The notes: generated by a model not told the origin, from the letters alone. A stretch of 62,364 nucleotides of DNA from Synechococcus sp. AG-679-D13 (GCA_003210735.1 QCUM01000010.1:1-62364); one strand, 5' to 3'. Shown: positions 19,926 through 27,532, counted from the first letter of the stretch. Numbers and translations: made by a program.

Positions 19926-20999
19926 CTAATCCATCAGCGTAAAGAAGCGCTTCTCCGCAACAGGACCGCGCCAGCGAACCGAACGGCTGCGATCAAATAT
20001 CCCTGCTCCGACCCTCATCGGCCATTTGCCATATCGCCCGATGTAGGCCTGACTGCGCTGCTCAACAGCTGCAGCGAGTGCGCATCCCAACCGCTCAGCC
20101 TCGCTGGGGGGGAGACCCTGAAACGCCTCCTCCACTGAGGCTGCACAGCGGATTTGCTGAAGTTGGGCGCGAGCCAACCCCTGATCGACCGCCAGGGCGG
20201 TGAGCACCTCAAGCCGACCATCCGCCAGATGGTGATGGGTGTGAAAGATCCCGCCAGCCAGCTTGATCAACTTTCCGTGGTACCCGAACAGGAGCAGATC
20301 ACGCACACCCGCTTCTGCTGCAGCCACAAGCACCGGCCCCATCCAATTGCCGACCTTCAAGCTCGGGTCAAGCCCATTGCGCTGAGCCAGGTCCAAGCCG
20401 TTTTCACCAACAACCAAAATCAGCGAACCACCGAAACTGGACTTCGCCGTCAGGCTCTGCAACTCCTTCAATACCTGCTGCAGTTGATCGGGAGCCGCAC
20501 TGCGCTGCACCTCCGCCTGGGTACCGATCAGGGCCAGACCATCGACCACACCAAAGGCTGCATTGCTGGTTCGCTCAGCCAACTCCCGCCCTCGAGGGAA
20601 AACAGGCTCCACCTGGAGAGCACGGCCGGGGGGCAAGAGCGGCATCAGATTGGCCTCAAGCAGATCACGTGCAAATGCAGACGTGCACAGCTCACCACCG
20701 GCACCCAAGGTGCCAAGCCCCTCACCAGCCCGAAGCTGCAAACGATCTCCGGACGATGCGATCCAAGCCACCCGAACCCAAATCTCCAGATCCCGGGTGA
20801 GATCCAGTCCCATCCCAGGGTCGCAACGACTGATCGCCAAAGCCTGGTCTGTACTCAGCCGTGCAGCAGACTGAATCGGCACCGACAGCGGTTCCGCTCT
20901 TCCAGGTTGAGTGAGCGACTGAACGGAACTGAACGGTTGCTCCAGCAATGCCCGCAGGGCTGCCTTGGCCGCCGCGGCCACCCATACGGGAAGAGTCAA
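19926..20999 (-). CDS. cbiD: cobalt-precorrin-5B C1-methyltransferase CbiD
   Basis: Methylates C1 of cobalt-precorrin-5B in the anaerobic corrin pathway to B12-type cofactors. The N-terminal TLPVWVAAAAKAALRALL and the block LFGYHGKLIKLAGGIFHTHH are diagnostic of CbiD. Length 357 residues from the TTG at 20999, the first plausible start; the open frame extends upstream without ATG or GTG, so a few extra residues are possible. It probably runs into guaA 32 bases downstream. Divergent from the class V aminotransferase gene. Confidence 0.92.
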   Translation of the reverse strand: MTLPVWVAAAAKAALRALLEQPFSSVQSLTQPGRAEPLSVPIQSAARLSTDQALAISRCDPGMGLDLTRDLEIWVRVAWIASSGDRLQLRAGEGLGTLGAGGELCTSAFARDLLEANLMPLLPPGRALQVEPVFPRGRELAERTSNAAFGVVDGLALIGTQAEVQRSAAPDQLQQVLKELQSLTAKSSFGGSLILVVGENGLDLAQRNGLDPSLKVGNWMGPVLVAAAEAGVRDLLLFGYHGKLIKLAGGIFHTHHHLADGRLEVLTALAVDQGLARAQLQQIRCAASVEEAFQGLPPSEAERLGCALAAAVEQRSQAYIGRYGKWPMRVGAGIFDRSRSVRWRGPVAEKRFFTLMD

Positions 21000-21070
21000 A
21001 CCAGTGCTCGACTGATCGATAACCGAGGGGAGGCTGTTTTCTAGAGTCGCCGATTGGCATCCCCCGCGCC

Positions 21071-22219
21071 ATGCAGGACAAGCTCACCCTGATGATCCCG
21101 GGTCCAACCCCGGTGCCCGAAACGGTGCTCAAGGCGATGGGACGTCACCCAATCGGCCACCGCAGCGGTGAGTTTCAGGCGATTGTGCGCCGCACAACGG
21201 AACAGCTGAAATGGCTGCACCAAACCAGTGGCGACGTCCTGGTGATCACGGGAAGCGGCACCGCCGCGATGGAGGCCGGGATCATCAACACCTTGAGCCG
21301 TGGCGACAAGGTGATTTGCGGTGATAACGGCAAGTTCGGTGAGCGCTGGGTCAAGGTGGCGCGGGCCTACGGCCTGGATGTTGATGTCATCAAGGCTGAG
21401 TGGGGGCAACCGTTGGATCCGGAGGCGTTCCGCGCTGCGCTGGAAGCGGACACTGCCAAAGCCATCAAGGCTGTGATCTTGACCCATTCCGAAACATCCA
21501 CCGGAGTGATCAATGATCTTGAGACGATCGCCGGCCACGTCAAAGTTCACGGCACAGCCCTGACCCTTGCGGACTGCGTCACCAGCCTTGGCGCAACGGA
21601 TGTGCCGATGGATGCCTGGGGTCTAGATGTGGTCGCTTCCGGTTCCCAGAAGGGCTACATGTTGCCGCCAGGGCTGAGCTTCGTGGCCATGAGCGATCGG
21701 GCCTGGACAGCCTATGAATCCTCAGACCTTCCCAAGTTCTACCTGGACCTCGGGCCCTACCGAAAGACTGCTGCAAAAGACAGCAATCCCTTCACTCCGG
21801 CTGTGAATCTCTATTTCGGCCTGGAAGCAGCTCTCGACATGATGCAGAGGGAAGGCCTGGAAGCAATCTTCGCCCGCCATGCCCGCCATCGCTCTGCCGC
21901 CCAGGCCGGGATGAAGGCCATCGGAATGCCGTTGTTCGCCGCCGAGGGCTACGGCAGCCCCGCGATCACTGCTGTTGCTCCGGAAGGAATCGACGCTGAG
22001 CAGTTGCGCAAAGCGGTGAAGGAAAAATTCGACATCCTGCTGGCTGGCGGCCAGGACCACCTCAAAGGCAAGGTGTTCCGCATCGGCCATCTCGGCTTTG
22101 TGTGCGATCGCGATGTATTGACGGCGGTGTCCGCTATCGAAGCCACATTGCAGGCCCTCGGCCTGCACAAGGGATCACCGGGTGCCGGCGTGGCAGCAGC
22201 AGCCGCTGCACTGGGCTAG
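21071..22219 (+). CDS. class V PLP aminotransferase (alanine/serine-glyoxylate type)
   Basis: The 382-residue protein has the alanine-glyoxylate aminotransferase start (MIPGPTPVPETVLKAMGR), substrate blocks HSETSTGVIND and DCVTSLGA, and the PLP lysine in GSQKGYMLPPG. Such enzymes transaminate glyoxylate with alanine or serine, which would serve photorespiratory glycolate recycling; in cyanobacteria the same family is often labelled soluble hydrogenase small subunit, a name the sequence does not support. The end is an Ala-rich tail. It is divergent from cbiD with a 71-base gap and followed by a stem-loop and tRNA-Gly. Confidence 0.88.
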   Translation: MQDKLTLMIPGPTPVPETVLKAMGRHPIGHRSGEFQAIVRRTTEQLKWLHQTSGDVLVITGSGTAAMEAGIINTLSRGDKVICGDNGKFGERWVKVARAYGLDVDVIKAEWGQPLDPEAFRAALEADTAKAIKAVILTHSETSTGVINDLETIAGHVKVHGTALTLADCVTSLGATDVPMDAWGLDVVASGSQKGYMLPPGLSFVAMSDRAWTAYESSDLPKFYLDLGPYRKTAAKDSNPFTPAVNLYFGLEAALDMMQREGLEAIFARHARHRSAAQAGMKAIGMPLFAAEGYGSPAITAVAPEGIDAEQLRKAVKEKFDILLAGGQDHLKGKVFRIGHLGFVCDRDVLTAVSAIEATLQALGLHKGSPGAGVAAAAAALG

Positions 22220-22228
22220 AACGGTGAT

Positions 22229-22246
22229 GGCGAGAGACTTCTCGCC
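22229..22246. other. stem-loop between aminotransferase and tRNA-Gly
   Basis: The perfect seven-base arms GGCGAGA and TCTCGCC enclose the loop GACT, nine bases after the aminotransferase stop and five before the tRNA. No T tract follows on the plus strand, so it is at best an atypical terminator; it could also direct 5' processing of the tRNA precursor. Confidence 0.45.
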
Positions 22247-22251
22247 CAACT

Positions 22252-22323
22252 GCGGGTGTAATTCAGTGGTAGAATGTCAGCTTCCCAAGCTGAACGTCGC
22301 CGGTTCAAATCCGGTCACCCGCT
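22252..22323 (+). tRNA. tRNA-Gly (anticodon CCC)
   Basis: A full cloverleaf can be drawn: acceptor GCGGGTG/CACCCGC, D stem ATTC/GAAT, anticodon stem TCAGC/GCTGA with loop TTCCCAA (anticodon CCC, reads GGG), variable ACGTC, T stem GCCGG/CCGGT with loop TTCAAAT, discriminator T. The CCA end is not encoded. The 72-base length is normal for a tRNA with a short D loop. Confidence 0.95.
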
Positions 22324-22337
22324 TTTACTTTTAGTCG

Positions 22338-22553
22338 TCAGATCCTTGGCTTGATCAATTGCATGATCTGCGGGCCTGCCGATTGAGACCGCCGTTCTTG
22401 ATCCAAGCCTCTGAGAATCAAAGTGGCAGCTTCACGGAAAGAACCCTCTTCCGCCCTGTCTTTTGCTTGATCAAAATAATTTTTAGCGGATTCAGCGTGC
22501 TGAGCGCGAGCAACATCCACTGAACCTTCAGATTTTGCCGGAGCGATTGTCAA
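22338..22553 (-). CDS. small hypothetical protein, helical
   Basis: A 71-residue product with a predicted helical hairpin (AKNYFDQAKDRAEEG, then SFREAATLILRGLDQERR), like a single degenerate TPR unit, and a basic end. I recognise no family. It is the last of three small leftward genes between tRNA-Gly and the AbrB-type gene. Codon use is unremarkable. Coding is inferred from an intact frame and plausible amphipathic pattern only. Confidence 0.5.
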   Translation of the reverse strand: MTIAPAKSEGSVDVARAQHAESAKNYFDQAKDRAEEGSFREAATLILRGLDQERRSQSAGPQIMQLIKPRI

Positions 22554-22633
22554 CGAATCAGCAGGTCATTGCTTCAGCAAAATCCTACCTCTACCAATAA
22601 TGATTTCCAGTAATAATTGATAAGTCCGAGGAA

Positions 22634-22834
22634 TCAAGTTCCTGGCTCCTCAGAATTACCCCCCAGATCAGCAATGCGATCACGCAACATGGAACATCGA
22701 GACTGATCTCCACGGGCCTCTGCGATGGCTAAAGCGAATTCGAGCTTTTCAAGTTGATGTCCGCCCTCAAGAAAACCTGAACGGGTTCTAGTGGTGAGTT
22801 CGGTAACAGCTGAGGCAGGAATGGTGATTGCCAT
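22634..22834 (-). CDS. small hypothetical protein
   Basis: Starting at the ATG at 22834 the product has 66 residues: MAITIPASAVTELTTRTRSG, then a helix rich in Leu/Glu/Ala and a polar end. An upstream ATG at 22870 in the same frame would add 12 basic residues but lies close to the neighbouring stop. No domain recognised; it resembles conserved small proteins of marine Synechococcus. Same strand as its neighbours on both sides. Confidence 0.55.
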   Translation of the reverse strand: MAITIPASAVTELTTRTRSGFLEGGHQLEKLEFALAIAEARGDQSRCSMLRDRIADLGGNSEEPGT

Positions 22835-22872
22835 AGTTGCCTTTCTTTTTATTCTGGCACCCCCTGCCACCC

Positions 22873-23148
22873 TTATGCGGCCAACTCCTGACCGAAAGCG
22901 TTGTCGTCGGGCTGGGTGTCAGTGAGCTCAAGCAATTGCCGGGTTTCCTGCAACAGCTGTTCAATGCCATCCAATGTGGCCCGCTCTTCATCCGGGACCT
23001 GCTGAACAGACTGCAGCTGCTGACGCACCTGAAGCTCCAGAGCTTCCTGCCGCTGCTCCAGCTTCACCAAGCGCTGAGACAAGGTGGTGATCGTCTGCGC
23101 AAGATCCTCCGCAGTGCGGGTGATCCGAAAGGATACCGATGAGCTCAT
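22873..23148 (-). CDS. small coiled-coil protein
   Basis: From the ATG at 23148 the product has 91 residues and is nearly all one heptad-patterned helix (TITTLSQRLVKLEQRQEALE, then VRQQLQSVQQV and GIEQLLQETRQLLEL), so a coiled-coil oligomer is likely. An upstream in-frame ATG at 23181 is less likely. No enzyme motif. It is divergent from the AbrB-type membrane gene. Confidence 0.6.
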   Translation of the reverse strand: MSSSVSFRITRTAEDLAQTITTLSQRLVKLEQRQEALELQVRQQLQSVQQVPDEERATLDGIEQLLQETRQLLELTDTQPDDNAFGQELAA

Positions 23149-23228
23149 GGGCGGATATGAACGCTGGCCCGATGACAACACATGGAGGCCGGTGGCTCAA
23201 GATCAGAACGCTGCACACACCAGAACTG

Positions 23229-23732
23229 ATGCCCCCTCTGGCCACGCTGACGCTGTACCTGCTGGCCGGCACCGCCGTAGGGCTGCTTGCTCTGTTCAGC
23301 GGGATCCCTGCAGCTCCACTGGCCGGAGCCTTGATTGGCGCAGGAGTCCTCAGCATGAGCGGGCGGGTAGAAACCGCAACATGGCCGCCAGGAACACGAA
23401 CCATGCTTGAAATCGGCATCGGCACCGTGCTCGGTGCGGGCTTGACACGAACGTCTTTGGAGCAGCTGCAGTTGCTGTGGAGACCAGCCCTGCTGATCAC
23501 CCTGAGCCTGGTGCTTACGGGAATTGTGGTGGGCCTTTGGAGCAGTCGTCTGCTCGGCATTGATCCGGTGGTCGCTCTTTTGGGTGCTGCTCCAGGTGGG
23601 ATCAGCGGCATGAGCCTGGTCGGAGCGGAATTCGGTGTCGGAGCCGCCGTAGCAGCCCTCCACGCCGTGCGGTTGATCACAGTGTTGCTGGTGATTCCTC
23701 TCGTGGTGCGTCTGGTCAGCCCTGGACAGTGA
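23229..23732 (+). CDS. AbrB-type (ammonia monooxygenase-domain) membrane protein, single-repeat form
   Basis: The 167-residue protein has about five hydrophobic segments and the AbrB-duplication signature LGAAPGGISGMSLVGAEFG in its second half. Proteins of this family (unrelated to the AbrB DNA-binding regulator) usually carry two such repeats in about 350 residues; here only one is present, so it may work as a dimer. Function is unknown, transport being the usual guess. The ATG at 23229 starts directly before the first membrane helix; an ATG at 23139 would add 30 polar residues and overlap the divergent coiled-coil gene. Confidence 0.75.
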   Translation: MPPLATLTLYLLAGTAVGLLALFSGIPAAPLAGALIGAGVLSMSGRVETATWPPGTRTMLEIGIGTVLGAGLTRTSLEQLQLLWRPALLITLSLVLTGIVVGLWSSRLLGIDPVVALLGAAPGGISGMSLVGAEFGVGAAVAALHAVRLITVLLVIPLVVRLVSPGQ

Positions 23733-23776
23733 CGCTGCCATCGATACGTTGTATCAACGCCGCGTTCTCCCTTGCC

Positions 23777-24220
23777 ATGCGTCGATCACTCGTGCTCTGC
23801 ACCGCTGGACTGATCGGTGGACTGCTGGGAGGTTCCGCCGCCGGCATGGCCGACGAAGCCACCCAATCGAAAGGAGCCAAGATCTATTGCTTCATGCGAT
23901 CCAGCGGCAACGATCACAACGTGAGCTGGAACGCTGCCTATGCGTTGATCAAACGCCAGGGCCGCAGCATGTTCAAGACTTCACCGGAACACGCCTCCGT
24001 GATGATCACCGAAGCAGTGGTCAATGACCCTGGCAGCTACCCGGACTGCGGACGCTACCTGGGTGATTTGTTCGGCGGATCCAAAGCCTCAACGGCATCG
24101 CAGAAAACAAGCAGCCCCAACATCAGCAGCTCATCAACAACCACCGATACCAGCGTGGGCATCTCCACCGACTCCGAGGTGGAGATGCCCACGGGCAGCA
24201 GCGAGCGTTACAGCTACTGA
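23777..24220 (+). CDS. secreted DUF6554-like protein
   Basis: A 147-residue protein with a signal peptide (MRRSLVLCTAGLIGGLLGG, cleavage probably after SAAGMA), a compact domain with KIYCFMRSSGNDHNVSWNAA and DPGSYPDCGRYLGDLFG (two Cys that could form a disulfide in the periplasm), and a Ser/Thr-rich tail. The domain matches, from memory, the cyanobacterial DUF6554 family, of unknown function. The Ser/Thr tail contains a perfect inverted repeat described separately. It lies 44 bases after the AbrB-type gene and may be co-transcribed. Confidence 0.72.
   Translation: MRRSLVLCTAGLIGGLLGGSAAGMADEATQSKGAKIYCFMRSSGNDHNVSWNAAYALIKRQGRSMFKTSPEHASVMITEAVVNDPGSYPDCGRYLGDLFGGSKASTASQKTSSPNISSSSTTTDTSVGISTDSEVEMPTGSSERYSY
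24154..24193. repeat. perfect 16-base inverted repeat inside the 3' end of a coding region
   Basis: The left arm CGTGGGCATCTCCACC (24154-24169) is exactly complementary to the right arm GGTGGAGATGCCCACG (24178-24193) with an eight-base loop. It encodes part of the Ser/Thr tail (VGIST, then VEMPTG) of the DUF6554-like protein and ends 27 bases before its stop codon. There is no T tract on either side. Such a stem is far stronger than chance pairing and would fold in mRNA from both strands. Confidence 0.9.
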
Positions 24221-24244
24221 GTCGCAGGAGCCAAGACTCGACGC

Positions 24245-25801
24245 TCAAGCTGACTGCAAACACTGACGAATCATGGCGGGCAGTGACTTGCGGGCGAGTT
24301 TCATCCGTCGTGGACCCAGCAGGATTTCAATCTGCTGCGCTTTGCTGGCCACAAGGCCATCCACCAATTGATCGGCCGGGCCCAGCTGCAACCAATGGCA
24401 GGTGAGACCTGCACCATCCATGCCAAGGCGATGGCAGCGGTCTTCTGCTTGATCAACGTCACCCGGTGTCCAGGGGCGTTCCAGCAAAACCACATGTCGC
24501 GCTCGGTGCAGGGTGAAGCCAAGACCCCCTGTCCCGAACGTGGCGAGCAGGAGATCGCTGTCTCCTTGCTGAAAACGATCCACAGCCAGCTGACGCTCCG
24601 CCGGACGCTGACGACCGATCAGCAGCTCGCCCCCCAGCCGTTCTTGCAACAATTGCAAGGGTTCAATGAAACCGCTGAAGAGCACAACCGCCTCACCTCG
24701 ATTGAGCAGCTCGCGCAGCAACAGGACCGCAGCAGGAAGCTTGAACTCGGCAGCAATGCGGCGTAGGGCTGTCAGCAAAGCCAGTGGTTCGGCATCAGAA
24801 CGAACCTCGCCCAAAGCGGCCCGACGGCGGTAGTCCTCCAGAATGAGATCCACCCGGTGATCGAAACCGAGGGATTCCGCCTCCGTCAGCACGACCGGTT
24901 GCTGGCGACGTCGTTTGGGCGGAAGAGCCAGCACCTGCGACTTGCGTCGATGCAGGATCAGCGGTCGGGTCAGACGCCGAAGTTCCTCCAACTGCGAAGC
25001 CCCGCTGGCCTGCCACTGGCGCCTCCCCTGCCGTTCTCGCCAGTGCCCCTGGCAATAGCGCTCCTCATACAGCCTTTGATCCCGAGCGATCGGATGGTCG
25101 ATCGCCGCTAGCAAAGGGAACAACTGATCTGGACGACCATTCTTCATCGGTGTACCCGTGAGCATCCAGATCGCTCTGAGACGGGGATGCCGGGCCAATC
25201 GCAGCAATGCCGCCGTGCGAGCAGCTCGTAACGACTGAGCGAAGTGAGCCTCGTCGACAACAAGAAGTGTTCCCGCTGGCGGAAGTTCCTTCGGCAACCG
25301 AGCCCAGCTCACCAGCTGCAACTGAAGATCCACCACCTCGGCCTCCCGGCGCCAGTGCGGATGAAGCCCGACCGGTGCCACCACCATCAGCCTCAAATCG
25401 GTGCATCGCATCAGAGACCTCGCCGCCAGCAACGCCGTGAGGGTCTTGCCAAGGCCCATCTCATCAGCCAGAACAGCACCACGCCTGGCCAACAACCAAC
25501 GAACCCCTGACCGCTGATGGGACAACGGGATCCGCCCATCCTGGAGAGGCTGATCAAGGTCCGCTGCCGTAACGAGGTCGCGATGGTGTGGGAGCGGAGG
25601 AAGTGGGCAGTCACACCAGTCCAGCCATTGCTGCAACTCAGGCGTCAGTGGAAAGCGCCGGCCCAGACACTGACGTAGCGGAGTCGCCGCTGCCAAAGGA
25701 AACTCCCAGCCCTGCTTGGCACCGATCCAACGTCCGCGAGGTCGGATGCGACGCAATTGAGCCTGGGTGACCGCATCAAAAGGATTAACCACCCGGATCA
25801 A
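24245..25801 (-). CDS. SNF2-family DNA translocase with HARP-like N-terminus
   Basis: The 518-residue protein starts with a short region (FDAVTQAQLRRI, then GAKQGWEFPL) that fits the HARP module of SMARCAL1-type annealing helicases. The two RecA lobes follow, with DEMGLGKT at 113-120, DEAH at 183-186, LTGTPMKNGRPDQLF from about 214 and the final motif DQAEDRCHRLGM. SMARCAL1-type enzymes reanneal or remodel branched DNA such as stalled forks. The start is a TTG at 25801; the frame is open upstream and an earlier start is possible. It is divergent from an HNH nuclease gene 210 bases away. Confidence 0.85.
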   Translation of the reverse strand: MIRVVNPFDAVTQAQLRRIRPRGRWIGAKQGWEFPLAAATPLRQCLGRRFPLTPELQQWLDWCDCPLPPLPHHRDLVTAADLDQPLQDGRIPLSHQRSGVRWLLARRGAVLADEMGLGKTLTALLAARSLMRCTDLRLMVVAPVGLHPHWRREAEVVDLQLQLVSWARLPKELPPAGTLLVVDEAHFAQSLRAARTAALLRLARHPRLRAIWMLTGTPMKNGRPDQLFPLLAAIDHPIARDQRLYEERYCQGHWRERQGRRQWQASGASQLEELRRLTRPLILHRRKSQVLALPPKRRRQQPVVLTEAESLGFDHRVDLILEDYRRRAALGEVRSDAEPLALLTALRRIAAEFKLPAAVLLLRELLNRGEAVVLFSGFIEPLQLLQERLGGELLIGRQRPAERQLAVDRFQQGDSDLLLATFGTGGLGFTLHRARHVVLLERPWTPGDVDQAEDRCHRLGMDGAGLTCHWLQLGPADQLVDGLVASKAQQIEILLGPRRMKLARKSLPAMIRQCLQSA

Positions 25802-26011
25802 GCCGGCGGAAGACAGATCAAGGCTGCAGCGGAGAGGCTCGGGAGCGGAAATTCAAGTCCCCGCAAACATTCACTTTACAGAAATCAAGTTCATCAACAA
25901 GCGACTCTGAAGTGCCATGTCACATCAGCAACGAACTGTCGAAACTGCAGTGCTCGACACATTGACGCCTCTTCAGTGTGCGCCAGAATCGACTCAACCG
26001 AAAGCCTTCGG

Positions 26012-26416
26012 ATGCATAGCAGGGATGCAGTTTTTCTAGATGAACTCTGCCCCAAATTACGCGTCCGTCGATGGAGACAATCACTACATACATGCACGGG
26101 TAAAACATGTATTTATTGCGGCAAACCGTCCGAATCAATTGATCACATTCACCCCCGAGCTCACGGCGGCCTGAGCGTGACTCAAAACTGCGTCCCGGCA
26201 TGCCTGTCCTGCAACGGCCGCAAATCTGATGCGGAAGTCTTCGATTGGTACCGGCGCCAACGTTTTTACGACCCCCGGCGAGCCATGGCCATCCGCGCCT
26301 GGATGGATGGTGATCTGAGGTTGGCGCTGCGACTATTGCAATGGGCTCAACCTCTTGATGAGTCCTCATCAGCGACAGACCAAGACGACAGCAACTTGAG
26401 CTACAAGGCCGCATGA
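26012..26416 (+). CDS. HNH endonuclease
   Basis: The 134-residue protein carries a compact zinc HNH domain: CIYCG, ESIDHIHPRAHGG (catalytic His), TQNCVPACLSCNGRKS (Asn and CxxC), then VFDWYRRQRFYDPRRA and a helical end. HNH enzymes cut DNA with a beta-beta-alpha metal fold. The ATG at 26012 is chosen because the conserved part begins there; the frame is open to 25757, but that part is AT-rich and does not look coding. It is divergent from the SNF2 gene, and its 3' end lies four bases from the stop of the next small gene on the other strand. Confidence 0.85.
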   Translation: MHSRDAVFLDELCPKLRVRRWRQSLHTCTGKTCIYCGKPSESIDHIHPRAHGGLSVTQNCVPACLSCNGRKSDAEVFDWYRRQRFYDPRRAMAIRAWMDGDLRLALRLLQWAQPLDESSSATDQDDSNLSYKAA

Positions 26417-26420
26417 GCCT

Positions 26421-26594
26421 TCACCACACGCGGCAGGCATCCGATGAATGGTGCCTCTCACAAATCGAAGCCTGAGAGCTGGGATCGTCCGGAGCCAGAA
26501 CTAACGCAGCGATGAGCACGACAACAGCCACAATGCTGGGGCAGAAGGCAGAGCGAGCTCGGGCGGAAGCGCGATCGAAACTACTGGCCGTCAT
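26421..26594 (-). CDS. short membrane protein, 57 residues
   Basis: The ATG at 26594 opens MTASSFDRASARARSAF, followed by one hydrophobic helix (CPSIVAVVVLIAALVLAP) and a short polar end with two Cys (SICERHHSSDACRVW) that could form a disulfide outside the membrane. The even hydrophobic pattern and a complete frame with sensible start and stop support coding; it is shorter than common gene-finder cut-offs. I recall similar short proteins in marine Synechococcus but know no function. It lies between the convergent HNH gene and the divergent epimerase-like gene. Confidence 0.65.
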   Translation of the reverse strand: MTASSFDRASARARSAFCPSIVAVVVLIAALVLAPDDPSSQASICERHHSSDACRVW

Positions 26595-26626
26595 ACCATC
26601 CGAAACAAACTAATACAGGTGTACTG

Positions 26627-27532
26627 ATGCTTTCCAGGCTTGTCAATCAAGCCCATCCACTTGGGCCTGGCGCCAAGGTTCTGGTGCTTGGAGGCGGTTA
26701 CAGCGGCCGCTGCTTCGCGCGATTGCTCAACACCCTTGGCACCACGGTGATCAGCACACGCCGTCACCCTGAACCAGACAGCAGCGATCTCGCCTTCGAC
26801 AGCACAACAGGTGTGCAGCCCAGCTTCAGCGATCTGGAAGGCGTCAGCCATGTGCTGTGCACAATCCCCCCCTCCCTCGAGGGAGGGGATCCGACCCTGG
26901 AATGCCTCGGACCTCTCCTGAAAAACATTTCACCGGTCTGGGTTGGTTACCTCTCCACCACTGGGGTCTATGGAGACTGCCAAGGGCAGTGGGTCAGCGA
27001 AACAGATCCAGCATCACCAGGCCAGGACCGCAGTCGTCGCCGTCTGGAGTGCGAGCAAGCCTGGCTCAACAGTGGTCTGCCGGTTCAGATCCTGCGGCTG
27101 CCAGGCATCTATGGACCGGGACGCTCGGTACTGGATGGATTGAGATCCGGCCGAGCCCGTCGCATCAACAAACAGCATCAGGTGTTCTGCCGCATTCACG
27201 TCGAAGACATCGCCGGTGCTTGTCTGCACCTCATTCACAAGGCCGCATCAGGCCATGCGCCGCCGATCGTCAACGTCACCGACGATGAACCAACTCCATC
27301 CGCAGAGCTACTCGAGTTCGCTGCAGAGCTGCTCGGCTGCAATCTTCCTGCGGAGGAGAGCTTCGCGAATGCGAGTCAGACCATGAGCGCCATGGGCCAA
27401 TCCTTCTGGAGCGAAAATCGTCGGGTCAGCAACCGACTGCTGTGCAAGGAGCTCGGGTACACACTGCTCCATCCCAACTACCGCATCGGCCTGCAGGACT
27501 GCCTGAAGCAGGACCTTCACCAGAACGTTTAA
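26627..27532 (+). CDS. NAD(P)-binding epimerase-like protein (extended SDR, YeeZ type)
   Basis: A 301-residue Rossmann protein: KVLVLGGGYSGRCFARLL is the nucleotide-binding loop, STTGVYGD holds the catalytic-region Thr and Tyr, and RLPGIYGPGRS, FCRIHVEDIA and VNVTDDEPTP are typical of sugar-nucleotide epimerase/dehydratase relatives. The usual Lys of the YxxxK pair is not obvious, as in the YeeZ-like group of unknown substrate. The ATG at 26627 is used. A 20-base palindrome lies within the gene. Its last four bases overlap the end of a small leftward gene. Confidence 0.82.
   Translation: MLSRLVNQAHPLGPGAKVLVLGGGYSGRCFARLLNTLGTTVISTRRHPEPDSSDLAFDSTTGVQPSFSDLEGVSHVLCTIPPSLEGGDPTLECLGPLLKNISPVWVGYLSTTGVYGDCQGQWVSETDPASPGQDRSRRRLECEQAWLNSGLPVQILRLPGIYGPGRSVLDGLRSGRARRINKQHQVFCRIHVEDIAGACLHLIHKAASGHAPPIVNVTDDEPTPSAELLEFAAELLGCNLPAEESFANASQTMSAMGQSFWSENRRVSNRLLCKELGYTLLHPNYRIGLQDCLKQDLHQNV
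26869..26888. repeat. 20-base perfect palindrome within the epimerase-like gene
   Basis: The arms CCCCTCCCTC and GAGGGAGGGG abut without a loop and include a CTCGAG core. The polypurine/polypyrimidine arms encode part of PPSLEGG. It could extrude as a cruciform or form a triplex-prone mirror-like tract; no protein site is recognised. Confidence 0.85.

Noticed and set aside
20154..21044. 296-codon open frame on the plus strand opposite cbiD
   Set aside because: Antisense shadow of cbiD; product is Gln/Thr-rich without structure.
25830..25880. tRNA-like string GGAAATTCAAGTCC between the SNF2 and HNH genes
   Set aside because: No acceptor, D or anticodon stems can be drawn around it.
26512..26613. 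33-residue plus-strand frame
   Set aside because: Opposite the 57-residue membrane protein gene, whose hydrophobic pattern is far more protein-like.
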